From positions 682,001 to 746,000 of the forward strand of contig NZ_CABPSJ010000003.1 of NCBI RefSeq assembly GCF_902459745.1: 64,000 nt of DNA, written 5' to 3'. Position numbers and translations under genes: made by a program. Positions 50,916-59,400 of the stretch are shown here, one piece after another (positions within the stretch are counted from its first letter, which is position 1; each line of letters opens with the position of its first letter). Source of the DNA: Pandoraea communis. GTDB lineage: Bacteria; Pseudomonadota; Gammaproteobacteria; Burkholderiales; Burkholderiaceae. The notes under the pieces were generated by a model. That model worked only from the letters and a program-made list of their open reading frames with translations. It did no database searches and was not told the DNA's origin.

Positions 50916-51677
50916 ATGTCTTCGATTACGCTTCTCACTCTGGATACCTCGACCGAGTTTTGTTCGGTCGCCTTGTATCGTCACGATCCCGCCAGTGGGG
51001 CGCCGGCCCTTGTGTTCGAGCGTCATCTCGATACCGGCCCCGTCTCCAGTACCCATATTCTTCCGGCTGTGCGCGATGTCTTGCGCGAGGCTGGTGTGAC
51101 GCTTGCCGAATGCGATGCGATCGCCTTTGGCGCCGGCCCTGGCTCGTTTACCGGGCTGCGCACCGCGTGTGGCGTTGCGCAGGGGTTGGCCTTTGGGGCC
51201 AAACTGCCCGTCGTGCCGGTGGGCACGTTACTGGCTTGTGCCGAAGCGGCGCGCGCTTTGCGCGTCGACACGCAGCGGGTTCTTGTCGCGCTCGATGCGC
51301 GGATGAACGAGGCTTACTGGGCCGACTATGCCTGGGACGCCGCGGCCGAAGACTGGCGCGAAGCGCAGTCGCCGTCGCTCGACGCCGCCGAACAGGTGCG
51401 TGCCCCCGACGCCGCTTTCGTCGTCGCCGGTAATGCCGTGCTGGCGTTTGGCGAGCGTTTGCAGGCAAGCGTGCAGGCGCAGGCCGTGTTGGTCGATGCC
51501 ATGCCGCGTGCGCGTTACGTCGCGACGCTGGCGGCGCGCGCCTTCGCTCGAGGCGAGGCGATTCCTGCCGATCAGGCCATGCCGTTCTACCTCCGTAACA
51601 AGGTGGCGCAGACGACGGCCGAGCGCGAGGCCATCAAGCAGGCGGCGGTGCAGGGCGCCGGCAAGGAGACGCCCTGA
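50916..51677 (+). CDS. tsaB: tRNA threonylcarbamoyladenosine biosynthesis protein TsaB
   Basis: Partner of TsaD/TsaE in making t6A37 of ANN-decoding tRNAs. The 253-residue ASKHA-fold protein begins LLTLDTSTEFCSVALYRHD, contains HLDTGPVSSTHILPAVRDVL and the family core AIAFGAGPGSFTGLRTACGVAQGLAFG near 69-95. The ATG is probably at the transcript 5' end. The stop overlaps the rimI ATG by one base. Confidence 0.94.
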   Translation: MSSITLLTLDTSTEFCSVALYRHDPASGAPALVFERHLDTGPVSSTHILPAVRDVLREAGVTLAECDAIAFGAGPGSFTGLRTACGVAQGLAFGAKLPVVPVGTLLACAEAARALRVDTQRVLVALDARMNEAYWADYAWDAAAEDWREAQSPSLDAAEQVRAPDAAFVVAGNAVLAFGERLQASVQAQAVLVDAMPRARYVATLAARAFARGEAIPADQAMPFYLRNKVAQTTAEREAIKQAAVQGAGKETP

Positions 51678-52156
51678 TGCGCCAGACCGGTCCGAATCAT
51701 TTTTCGCCGATGACGTTGGCTGATCTCGATGAGGTTGTCGCCGTCGAGGTGCGCGCATACCCGTTTCCGTGGACGCGGCAGAATTTCGCCGATTCGATGG
51801 ATGCCGGGCATCAGGGGGTCTGCCTGCGCGCGGTCGATGGCTCGTTGCTGGGCTATTTCCTGTTGATGCCGGTCGTCGACGAGTCGCATTTGCTCAACGT
51901 GTGCGTCGTGCCGGAAATGCAGGGTAACGGTCTGGGTGTGCAGTTGCTCGAAGAGGTGGTACGCGTGTCGCGTGAGCAGGGTATGGGCGGGGTGTTGCTG
52001 GAAGTGCGCCCGTCGAATATGCGGGCGTTGCGCATCTATGAGCGTTTCGGTTTCGAGCAGATCGGCCGGCGCAAGGGATATTATCCGGCGAGTGGGCGTC
52101 GTGAAGACGCCATTGTGATGCGCCTGTCGTGGGAGACCGATCGTGCCGTGGCCTAA
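51677..52156 (+). CDS. rimI: Ribosomal protein S18-alanine N-acetyltransferase RimI
   Basis: GNAT enzyme that acetylates the N-terminus of S18 (rpsR is 40 kb away in this window). The 159-residue protein has the acetyl-CoA motif VVPEMQGNGLGVQLLEEVVR near 76-95, LEVRPSNMRALRIYERFGFEQIGRRKGYYP near 114-143, and a closing region AIVMRLSW. tsaB-rimI adjacency is the classic arrangement. The 3' end overlaps the uracil-DNA glycosylase start by 14 bases. Confidence 0.93.
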   Translation: MRQTGPNHFSPMTLADLDEVVAVEVRAYPFPWTRQNFADSMDAGHQGVCLRAVDGSLLGYFLLMPVVDESHLLNVCVVPEMQGNGLGVQLLEEVVRVSREQGMGGVLLEVRPSNMRALRIYERFGFEQIGRRKGYYPASGRREDAIVMRLSWETDRAVA

Positions 52157-53210
52157 AGCGATTCTGGAAGAGTTTGGGCTGTGGCCGGTGTGGATGTCGC
52201 ACGATGCCGTGGCCAGGGCGGCGGTGGTGACTGCCGAAGACGGCGATGTGGCAACGCTCGCCGAAACGGTGGCCCTTCGGGGCGGTCTGCCGGCTGACGA
52301 TATGCCGCCATGGGATGTGTCGCCGTCCGTCGCGCAGGGCAGCGTGCGTGCCGCTGCGCGTGCTGCGAGCCTGGATGAGGCGCCGGCTGCACCTGTCACG
52401 CGTATAGCGCCTGTCCGCGCGGAAGTCGCGCGAGGGTCGCCCCAGAGCGGCGGTGCCAACCGTCGCATGGCCGATCTGCCGCCCGACGACATCCCGATGT
52501 GGCTCGATAGCGATGGTAACGGCGACGGCGATGCTGCCGCCGACGCCGCATTGTGGTCAATCGTGCGCGATGCGGGCGAGACCGGCGCGCCGTCACGCCC
52601 TGCATTGCCGGGCGTCGAGACGCTGGACTGGGAGGCGCTGACCGAGCGTGTCGCCAATTGCCGCTTGTGCGGCTTGTGCGAGAAGCGTACGCAGACGGTC
52701 TTCGGCGTAGGTGACCGCGAGGCCGATTGGCTGCTCGTGGGCGAAGCGCCGGGCCAGCAGGAAGACTTGCAGGGCGAGCCGTTCGTCGGTCAGGCAGGCA
52801 AACTGCTCGACAACATGTTGCGAGCCTCGGCGTTGCGGCGCGGTGAGAACGTCTATATCGCGAATGTGCTCAAGTGCCGTCCACCGAACAATCGCGACCC
52901 GGAGGCGGACGAAGTCGCGAACTGCGAGCCATACCTGAAGCGTCAGGTCGCGCTGCTCAAACCGCGAGTGATCGTGGTGATGGGGCGCTTCGCGGCGCAA
53001 AGTATCCTGCGCACACAAGCGAGCATTGCCAGCCTGCGCGGGCGTGTGCATGAGTATGAAGGGGTGCCGGTGATCGTGACGTACCATCCGGCCTATCTAT
53101 TACGCAGTCTGCCCGACAAGGCCAAAGCCTGGACGGATTGGTGCCTGGCGCGGGCTACCTACGAGGCAGTGTGCGAATCGACTCCGGCCAACAAGCCTAC
53201 GGCGAACTGA
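52143..53210 (+). CDS. Family 4 uracil-DNA glycosylase with long N-terminal extension
   Basis: Iron-sulfur uracil-DNA glycosylase for base-excision repair, 355 residues from a GTG. The catalytic part (about 165-340) has the cluster cysteines in CRLCGLC and later in VLKCRPPNNRDP and ANCEPYL, and VGEAPGQQEDLQGEPFVGQAGKLLDNML near 199-226, the uracil-binding loops, with YHPAYLLRS late. The first 160 residues are Ala/Asp/Pro-rich and probably unstructured; they repeat a short motif DDMPPWD (about 56-62) and DDIPMWLD (about 117-124). It overlaps rimI and the DUF1853 gene. Confidence 0.9.
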   Translation: MPWPKAILEEFGLWPVWMSHDAVARAAVVTAEDGDVATLAETVALRGGLPADDMPPWDVSPSVAQGSVRAAARAASLDEAPAAPVTRIAPVRAEVARGSPQSGGANRRMADLPPDDIPMWLDSDGNGDGDAAADAALWSIVRDAGETGAPSRPALPGVETLDWEALTERVANCRLCGLCEKRTQTVFGVGDREADWLLVGEAPGQQEDLQGEPFVGQAGKLLDNMLRASALRRGENVYIANVLKCRPPNNRDPEADEVANCEPYLKRQVALLKPRVIVVMGRFAAQSILRTQASIASLRGRVHEYEGVPVIVTYHPAYLLRSLPDKAKAWTDWCLARATYEAVCESTPANKPTAN

Positions 53211-54358
53211 TCGAAACGCTACGCGAGGCGCCGGTGCGCGACCTCGCGTGGCTATTGCTGTCTGCCGACCTTCTCAGTGCTACCCGTTTTCCGGCGGCAC
53301 TCGCCCATTTCGATAGTGTGCAGGCGGCGGCCGATGTGGCGCCCGACGACCCTGCCATTTCCGTATCCGGCATCTTGCCGGGGACACTGCCGAGTGTCTC
53401 GGAACCGGTCTTCCACTCCCGACTCCTGCACGATTGGCTGCAGGCTTGCGATGCGAATCCCGAGCCGTTGCGCGAATTTCTTGCGCGTGGCGAAACCAGC
53501 CGGCTGGGGCGTTATGCGGAGCAACTGCTGCATTTCGCGCTAATGCACAGCCCTCGGTTCGATCTGCTTGCCGCGGGTTTGCAAGTGCGCGATTCGCGGC
53601 GGGGCAACATGACGCTCGGCGAGTGCGACTTCCTGCTGACGCGTCGCGCCGACCACCAATTGCTTCATTGGGAACTGGCGGTAAAGCTGTACTTGTTCGT
53701 GCCGCCGGCGCTCCCGGCGCCGGTGCTCGACGAACGCGCCGCCCAGTTTCATTGGCTGGGGCCGAATCTGGCCGATAGTCTGGCCGACAAGGTCGCGCGC
53801 TTGCTCGGTCATCAACTGCGCCTGACGACACTCGAAGCTGCGCGCAGCGCGTTGCCTGCCGCCGGGCCATGGCTGCCGCAGGTGTATCTCAAGGGGTGGT
53901 TATTCCATCCGCTCACGCAACGCGGGCAGGTGCCGCAGGTGGCGTCTGAATCGCACGGTCGAGGCTGGTGGGCGACGCTCGACGAATGGTGGGCGCATGC
54001 GCAGTCGACGTCTCACGACGCCGTGGCGTCGGGCGAGCGGCGCTGGGCCATGTTGCCGCGGGCACGTTGGCTTGCGCCTGCCCGTGTGGACGACTCGGCC
54101 GCTTTATCGCTTGCCGCGATACATGTGCGCATCGAGACGCACTGGCGCGAACGTGGTATCGCCGAGCCATTGTTGATCGTCTCGTTGTCGCAGCGAGCGG
54201 GCAAGGAGGGGTGGTTCGAGTGCGAACGAGGATTTATCGTGCCGGACTACTGGGCGCCGCGCGCTCGCCATCGTATCGAGGAATTGAGCGAGCGGGCCGG
54301 TGCGGCGGCGCGTCGTGCGCTTGCGCGCAGTGTGGACGACGGCGCGCCGTCAATCTGA
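53171..54358 (+). CDS. DUF1853 family protein
   Basis: A 395-residue protein of unknown function from GTG 53171 (MRIDSGQQAYGELIETLREAPVRDLAWLLLSADLL). Family-like stretches are SRLGRYAEQLLHFAL near 116-130, AAGLQVRDSRRGNMTLGECDFLL near 138-160 and HWELAVKLYLFVPP near 169-182. The conserved LGECDFLL...HWELAVKLYL pattern looks like a PD-(D/E)xK nuclease-type core (E, D, E-x-K), which I offer as a guess. A TTG at 53138 is an alternative start. It overlaps the glycosylase by 40 bases; converges on thiD. Confidence 0.78.
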   Translation: MRIDSGQQAYGELIETLREAPVRDLAWLLLSADLLSATRFPAALAHFDSVQAAADVAPDDPAISVSGILPGTLPSVSEPVFHSRLLHDWLQACDANPEPLREFLARGETSRLGRYAEQLLHFALMHSPRFDLLAAGLQVRDSRRGNMTLGECDFLLTRRADHQLLHWELAVKLYLFVPPALPAPVLDERAAQFHWLGPNLADSLADKVARLLGHQLRLTTLEAARSALPAAGPWLPQVYLKGWLFHPLTQRGQVPQVASESHGRGWWATLDEWWAHAQSTSHDAVASGERRWAMLPRARWLAPARVDDSAALSLAAIHVRIETHWRERGIAEPLLIVSLSQRAGKEGWFECERGFIVPDYWAPRARHRIEELSERAGAAARRALARSVDDGAPSI

Positions 54359-54379
54359 TTCGGTGCCCGAGCGGGCGCC

Positions 54380-55204
54380 TCAATCCTTGGGCCAGACCGC
54401 GTGGAAGTGATGGACGGGGCCGATGCCGCGACCGATATGAAGCGCGTCGCTGGCGGCGAGTGCACCATTGAGATACGCCTTGGCGTCGCGCACGGTGTCC
54501 GACCAGTTGTCGCGACGGGGACGCAACGCGGCCAGTGCGGCGGAGAGCGTGCAGCCCGTGCCGTGCGTGTTGTGAGCGGCGATGCGCGGTGCGCTGAATC
54601 GTTCGACGCCTGCGGCGCTCACGAGCCAGTCCGGGCTCAGATCGCCGGCGAGATGGCCTCCCTTGACCAGTACATTGCGGGCACCGAGCGTGCGCAGCGC
54701 TTGCGCCTGTTGCTCCATCTCGCTTTCGTCGGTAGCGGGCGCGACACCGAGTAGCGCGGCGGCTTCCGGCAGATTCGGGGTAATCAGGTCCGCCAGCGGC
54801 AGCAGTTCATCGCGCAGCGCGGCAACGGCATCCGGTTGCAGCAACGCGTGACCGCTCTTCGAAATCATCACGGTATCGAGCACGACGAAGCGCGGTTTGT
54901 ATCGCCGCAATCCGGCGGCCACCGCGCGCACGACCTCGGCGTTGGCCAGCATGCCGAGCTTGACCGCATCGACTTCGAGGTCCTGAAACACGGCGTCCAT
55001 CTGGGCGGTGACAAAGCTCGCCGGCGGTGTGTGGATACCGGTCACGCCTTGCGTATTCTGCGCGGTGAGGGCGGTAATCACGCTCGCGCCGTATGCGCCG
55101 AGCGCGGAAAACGCCTTGAGGTCGGCTTGGATGCCTGCGCCACCGCTGGAGTCGGAGCCGGCGATGGTGAGGGCAATGGGTACGGGCGAATGACGCAAAT
55201 TCAT
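54380..55204 (-). CDS. thiD: Hydroxymethylpyrimidine/phosphomethylpyrimidine kinase ThiD
   Basis: Phosphorylates HMP twice in thiamine biosynthesis. The 274-residue ribokinase-fold protein has [41 protein letters not shown] near 10-51 (substrate site), VKGGHL, and the anion-hole/catalytic [17 protein letters not shown] near 207-223. Start ATG 55204, one base after the lplT stop; a TTG seven codons upstream lies within lplT. Coupled to lplT on the minus strand. Confidence 0.94.
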   Translation of the reverse strand: MNLRHSPVPIALTIAGSDSSGGAGIQADLKAFSALGAYGASVITALTAQNTQGVTGIHTPPASFVTAQMDAVFQDLEVDAVKLGMLANAEVVRAVAAGLRRYKPRFVVLDTVMISKSGHALLQPDAVAALRDELLPLADLITPNLPEAAALLGVAPATDESEMEQQAQALRTLGARNVLVKGGHLAGDLSPDWLVSAAGVERFSAPRIAAHNTHGTGCTLSAALAALRPRRDNWSDTVRDAKAYLNGALAASDALHIGRGIGPVHHFHAVWPKD

Positions 55205-55205
55205 A

Positions 55206-56498
55206 TCAATGCTTGACTTCGCCAATGAGCGAGACCGAATCGAATTCGCGCTGATTGGCCTGATGACGCTTCATGACAAGCCACATCGTGCCCGACACAA
55301 ACACGCCAAACAGAATGATGACGACCCCGACCGGCACGTTGAACCAGATCAGCAGTGCATAGAGGCACAGCATGATAAGTACGGACAGGTTCTCGTTGAA
55401 GTTCTGCACGGCGATGGAGTGGCCGGCCGAGAGCAGCACGTGGCCGCGATGCTGGAGCAGGGCGTTCATCGGCACCACGAAGAAACCTGCGAGTGCACCG
55501 ACGATGATGAGGAAGATGTACGCGACGATCAGGTAGAGCGGCACTTTCCACTCGGTGCCGTACGGCAGCAGATCCTTCGAGAAGAACGCCATCGCCATCA
55601 CCGCGAGGCCCATGGCGATGCCGACGGGCAACACCGAGAGAGAGCGCTTGAGCGGAATACGCGAGGCCGCCAGGATGGCGCCGACGGCGACGCCCACGGC
55701 CGATACGGCTTGCAGAATGGCACCTTCGGACAGCGACATGCCGAGCGCTTTTTCGGCCCAGCGCAGCACGATGAACTGCAAGGTTGCGCCTGCGCCCCAG
55801 AACAGTGTGGTGACGGCGAGCGAGATCTGGCCCAGCTTGTCGCGCCAGAGCGTGACGAAGCAGTCGGCAAAATCGGAGACGAGTTTGATCGGATTGCGTT
55901 CCTGACGCGCATAACGTGCGCCCGTGTCCGGAATGCGCAGATTGAACAGCGCGGCAATCACATAAATGGCCATGATGACGACCATCGCGGCCATCGCCGG
56001 CGAGCTGATCACCTCAGGAGTGCGCTGGAGAATCCACTCCGATATATGCGGACTGATCAGTGTGCCGCCGAGCACTGTGCCGAGAATGATCGAGCTGACG
56101 GTGAGGCCTTCGATCCATCCATTCGCGGCGACCAATCTCTCGGCGGGGAGTAGCTCCGTGAGAATGCCGTACTTCGCGGGCGAGTATGCCGCCGCGCCGA
56201 AGCCCACTACGCCATACGCTAAGAGAGGGTGCGAGCCGAACAGCATCAGCAGACAGCCTGCGACCTTGATCGAGTTGCTGATGAACATGACCTTGCCCTT
56301 GGGCATCGAGTCGGCGAAGGCGCCCACGTAAGCGGCAAGAATGACGTACGAGAGAACGAAGAAGAGTTTGAGCAGCGGCGTCATCCACTGCGGGGAATGC
56401 AAATCTTTGAGGAGTGCGATTGCGGCGATGAGCAATGCATTGTCGGCCAGCGACGAAAAAAACTGCGCGGCCATGATGGTATAAAAGCCTTTCTTCAT
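55206..56498 (-). CDS. lplT: Lysophospholipid transporter LplT-like (MFS)
   Basis: Major facilitator of 430 residues with about 12 spans that flips lysophospholipids for re-acylation. MKKGFYTIMAAQFFSSLADNALLIAAIALL opens the protein, followed by PKYGILTELLPAERLVAANGWIEGLTV, the LplT/Aas-type motif AxKYGxLxEL. Start ATG 56498; 28 upstream codons are leader. No acyltransferase (aas) gene is adjacent in the window. Confidence 0.9.
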   Translation of the reverse strand: MKKGFYTIMAAQFFSSLADNALLIAAIALLKDLHSPQWMTPLLKLFFVLSYVILAAYVGAFADSMPKGKVMFISNSIKVAGCLLMLFGSHPLLAYGVVGFGAAAYSPAKYGILTELLPAERLVAANGWIEGLTVSSIILGTVLGGTLISPHISEWILQRTPEVISSPAMAAMVVIMAIYVIAALFNLRIPDTGARYARQERNPIKLVSDFADCFVTLWRDKLGQISLAVTTLFWGAGATLQFIVLRWAEKALGMSLSEGAILQAVSAVGVAVGAILAASRIPLKRSLSVLPVGIAMGLAVMAMAFFSKDLLPYGTEWKVPLYLIVAYIFLIIVGALAGFFVVPMNALLQHRGHVLLSAGHSIAVQNFNENLSVLIMLCLYALLIWFNVPVGVVIILFGVFVSGTMWLVMKRHQANQREFDSVSLIGEVKH

Positions 56499-56646
56499 CG
56501 GTACTTGAGTCGATCCCGTGCGGCGTAAAACTTGCGTGTCTCGGTTGTCGGAATCCGCGGTGCCCGCAAGGGGCTCCCACACGGGAAGAAACCGGGCTTA
56601 AACACAGGGGTATCTGCGCACATCAGTCGCTCAAATGTCGCTAATC

Positions 56647-56662
56647 GACCGTATATTCGGTC
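56647..56662. repeat. Small inverted repeat in the lplT/alr divergent region
   Basis: gaccg-tatatt-cggtc is a 5-bp perfect dyad with an AT-rich core. It is the only structured element I see in the 338-base gap 56499-56836; it could be an operator or part of a promoter. Confidence 0.3.
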
Positions 56663-56836
56663 TTGCAGCCCCCGTGCCGGGCGCCCGTTCGCCCTCGGTC
56701 TGAGACCGATATTGTCATCGGGAAAAAGATTTCAGCAAAACAAGTTGTGCGCACGGCTTTATAACACGAAAATATGCCGATGCGTTATGCCGCCAGCCTG
56801 TCCTGGCGAGCTTCTCCTCTGATTCTGTATCCGCCC

Positions 56837-57907
56837 ATGCCTCGTCCAATCAAAGTCTCGATTCATACTGCAGCCCTTGCCCATAATCTCGATGTCGCCC
56901 GTCGCCATGCCCCGAACGCCAAGGTGTGGGCGGTGGTCAAGGCCAACGCCTACGGGCACGGCATCGATAACGCATTTCCCGGATTGCGCGACACCGACGG
57001 CTTCGGCCTGCTCGATCTCGACGAAGCCGTGCGTCTGCGCGAACTCGGCTGGGCCGGCCCCATTCTGCTGCTCGAGGGCTTCTTCAAGCCCGAGGATCTG
57101 GCGATCGTCGACGAGTACGGTTTGACGACTACCGTGCATAGCGACGAACAGTTGCGCATGCTGGAGATGGCGCGTCTGAAGAAGCCGCTCAACGTGCAGC
57201 TCAAGATGAATTCCGGCATGAACCGCCTCGGCTTCTCTCCCGAGCGCTATCGCGCCGCATGGGAGCGTGCTCGTGCAATTCCCGGCGTGAGCCAGATCGT
57301 GCTGATGACCCACTTCTCCGATGCCGACGGCGCGCGCGGCATTCAGTATCAGATGGAAGCGTTCGAGCGCGGCGCCCGCGATGTGCCAGGTGAGCGCAGC
57401 CTTGCCAATTCCGCCGCCACGCTGTGCTATCCGGAGACGCATGGCGCGTGGGTCCGTCCCGGCATCATGCTCTATGGCTCCTCGCCGAAGGGGCTCGAGG
57501 TCCCGGCGGCGACGTTCGATCTGCAACCGACGATGACGCTCGAAACCGAGTTGATCGGTATTCAGGAGATTCCGGCGGGCGGCACGGTGGGCTATGGCAG
57601 TATCTTTACCGCCGAGACGCCGATGCGCGTGGGCACGGTCGCTTGCGGCTATGCCGACGGCTATCCGCGTGTCGCCCCCACTGGCACGCCGATCCTTGTC
57701 GACGGTGTGCGCACCCGCACGCTGGGCCGCGTGTCGATGGATATGCTGTCCGTCGATCTCACGCCGGTGCCGCAGGCGCGCGTGGGCTCGTCCGTGACGC
57801 TCTGGGGGCGTGGACTGAGCATCGACGAGGTTGCGGCCTCGGCAGGCACGCTCGGCTATGAGCTGATGTGCGCCGTGGCGCGTCGCGTGCCCGTGCACGC
57901 GAACTGA
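56837..57907 (+). CDS. alr: Alanine racemase
   Basis: PLP enzyme that makes D-alanine for peptidoglycan. The 356-residue protein has the PLP lysine K35 in [26 protein letters not shown]-like substrate region ([15 protein letters not shown] near 122-136), THFSDAD, the second catalytic Tyr in [15 protein letters not shown] near 251-265, and [10 protein letters not shown] near 299-308. Start ATG 56837; 21 upstream codons are leader. It ends 19 bases before radA. Confidence 0.96.
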   Translation: MPRPIKVSIHTAALAHNLDVARRHAPNAKVWAVVKANAYGHGIDNAFPGLRDTDGFGLLDLDEAVRLRELGWAGPILLLEGFFKPEDLAIVDEYGLTTTVHSDEQLRMLEMARLKKPLNVQLKMNSGMNRLGFSPERYRAAWERARAIPGVSQIVLMTHFSDADGARGIQYQMEAFERGARDVPGERSLANSAATLCYPETHGAWVRPGIMLYGSSPKGLEVPAATFDLQPTMTLETELIGIQEIPAGGTVGYGSIFTAETPMRVGTVACGYADGYPRVAPTGTPILVDGVRTRTLGRVSMDMLSVDLTPVPQARVGSSVTLWGRGLSIDEVAASAGTLGYELMCAVARRVPVHAN

Positions 57908-57926
57908 GCGTCGCCACAGGATTTCC

Positions 57927-59300
57927 ATGGCCAAAGCCAAGACTGTCTACATCTGTACCGAATGCGGCGGACAGACACCCAAGTGGGCGGGGCAATGCCC
58001 CAACTGCAACGGCTGGAATACGCTCGTCGAGTCGGTGGCGGAAACGACGACGGGTCATCGTTATCAATCGCTCGCCAAGAGCACGCCGGTACTTAAGCTG
58101 GCGCACATCGAAGCGGCCGACGTGCCGCGCTTCTCCAGCGGCGTGAGCGAGTTTGACCGCGTGCTGGGCGGAGGGCTCGTGGCCGGCGGTGTGGTGCTGA
58201 TCGGCGGCGATCCCGGCATCGGCAAGTCGACCTTGCTGCTCCAATCGCTTGCACATCTGGCGCGCGAGCGGCGTGCACTGTATGTCAGCGGCGAAGAGTC
58301 GGGCGCGCAGATTGCTTTGCGGGCGCAACGGCTCGGCCTTGGCGCGGCGGGAGAGGGCGGTGGCGAACTGGACCTGCTCGCGGAAATTCAGCTCGAAAAG
58401 ATTCTAGGCGCGATCGAGTCCGAAAAGCCCGACGTCGTGGTGATCGATTCGATTCAGACGGTCTATTCCGAAGCGCTCAGCTCCGCCCCCGGTTCGGTGG
58501 CGCAGGTGCGCGAATGCGCGGCGCAGCTCACGCGAACCGCGAAGCAGAGCGGCGTGACCGTCATCATGGTCGGCCACGTGACGAAGGAAGGCAGCCTCGC
58601 GGGGCCGCGCGTGCTTGAGCACATTGTCGACACGGTGCTGTATTTCGAGGGAGATACGCACTCGTCGTATCGGCTGGTACGGGCGTTCAAGAATCGCTTC
58701 GGTGCCGTCAACGAGTTGGGTGTGTTTGCGATGACCGAGAAGGGGTTGCGCGGCGTAGCGAATCCGTCGGCGTTGTTCCTCTCGCAGCATGAACAGAGCG
58801 TGCCCGGTTCCTGCGTGCTCGTCACACAAGAGGGCACGCGGCCACTGCTCGTTGAGGTACAGGCGCTGGTCGATACCGCGCAGGTGCCCAACCCGCGGCG
58901 GCTGGCGGTAGGACTTGAGCAGAACCGTCTGGCGATGTTGTTGGCGGTGATGCATCGCCATGCGGGCATTGCGTGCTTCGATCAGGACGTGTTCCTGAAT
59001 GCCGTTGGCGGTGTGAAGATCACCGAACCGGCGGCGGATCTGGCGGTGTTGCTGGCCATTCATTCGTCGCTGCGCAACAAGGCGCTCCCGCGCGGCATCG
59101 TGGCGTTCGGCGAAGTCGGGCTGGCGGGGGAGATCCGTCCTAGTCCGCGTGGTCAGGATCGTCTCAAGGAAGCCGCCAAACTCGGCTTTTCCATTGCGAT
59201 CATCCCGAAAGCGAACGCGCCGAAACAGCCCATCGACGGCCTCGAAGTGCACGCCGTCGACCGGCTGGAGCACGCGATTTCGGTGGTCGCGGGGTTGTAA
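57927..59300 (+). CDS. radA: DNA repair protein RadA
   Basis: RecA-like ATPase with a Lon-protease-like tail that processes recombination intermediates. The 457-residue product has a C4 zinc finger (C10, C13, C24, C27), Walker A GGDPGIGKST near 92-101, the RadA-specific KNRFG motif (FKNRFGAVNELGVF near 255-268) and the Lon-like C-terminal domain (about 290-455). Same strand as alr. A terminator follows. Confidence 0.97.
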   Translation: MAKAKTVYICTECGGQTPKWAGQCPNCNGWNTLVESVAETTTGHRYQSLAKSTPVLKLAHIEAADVPRFSSGVSEFDRVLGGGLVAGGVVLIGGDPGIGKSTLLLQSLAHLARERRALYVSGEESGAQIALRAQRLGLGAAGEGGGELDLLAEIQLEKILGAIESEKPDVVVIDSIQTVYSEALSSAPGSVAQVRECAAQLTRTAKQSGVTVIMVGHVTKEGSLAGPRVLEHIVDTVLYFEGDTHSSYRLVRAFKNRFGAVNELGVFAMTEKGLRGVANPSALFLSQHEQSVPGSCVLVTQEGTRPLLVEVQALVDTAQVPNPRRLAVGLEQNRLAMLLAVMHRHAGIACFDQDVFLNAVGGVKITEPAADLAVLLAIHSSLRNKALPRGIVAFGEVGLAGEIRPSPRGQDRLKEAAKLGFSIAIIPKANAPKQPIDGLEVHAVDRLEHAISVVAGL

Positions 59301-59320
59301 GCGCGCACGGCTAGCATGAA

Positions 59321-59349
59321 AAAAGCCCGGTCGGATCGACCGGGCTTTT
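59321..59349. terminator. Bidirectional terminator between radA and the ABC-F gene
   Basis: Perfect 13-bp stem aaaagcccggtcg/cgaccgggctttt with a 3-base loop. A tract on one side and T tract on the other, so it can stop transcription from both convergent genes. Confidence 0.93.
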
Positions 59350-59400
59350 CCTTTGGCGTCGCGGCATGGACTGCGTCGTGTGGCCGCTGCCGCTATCGGA

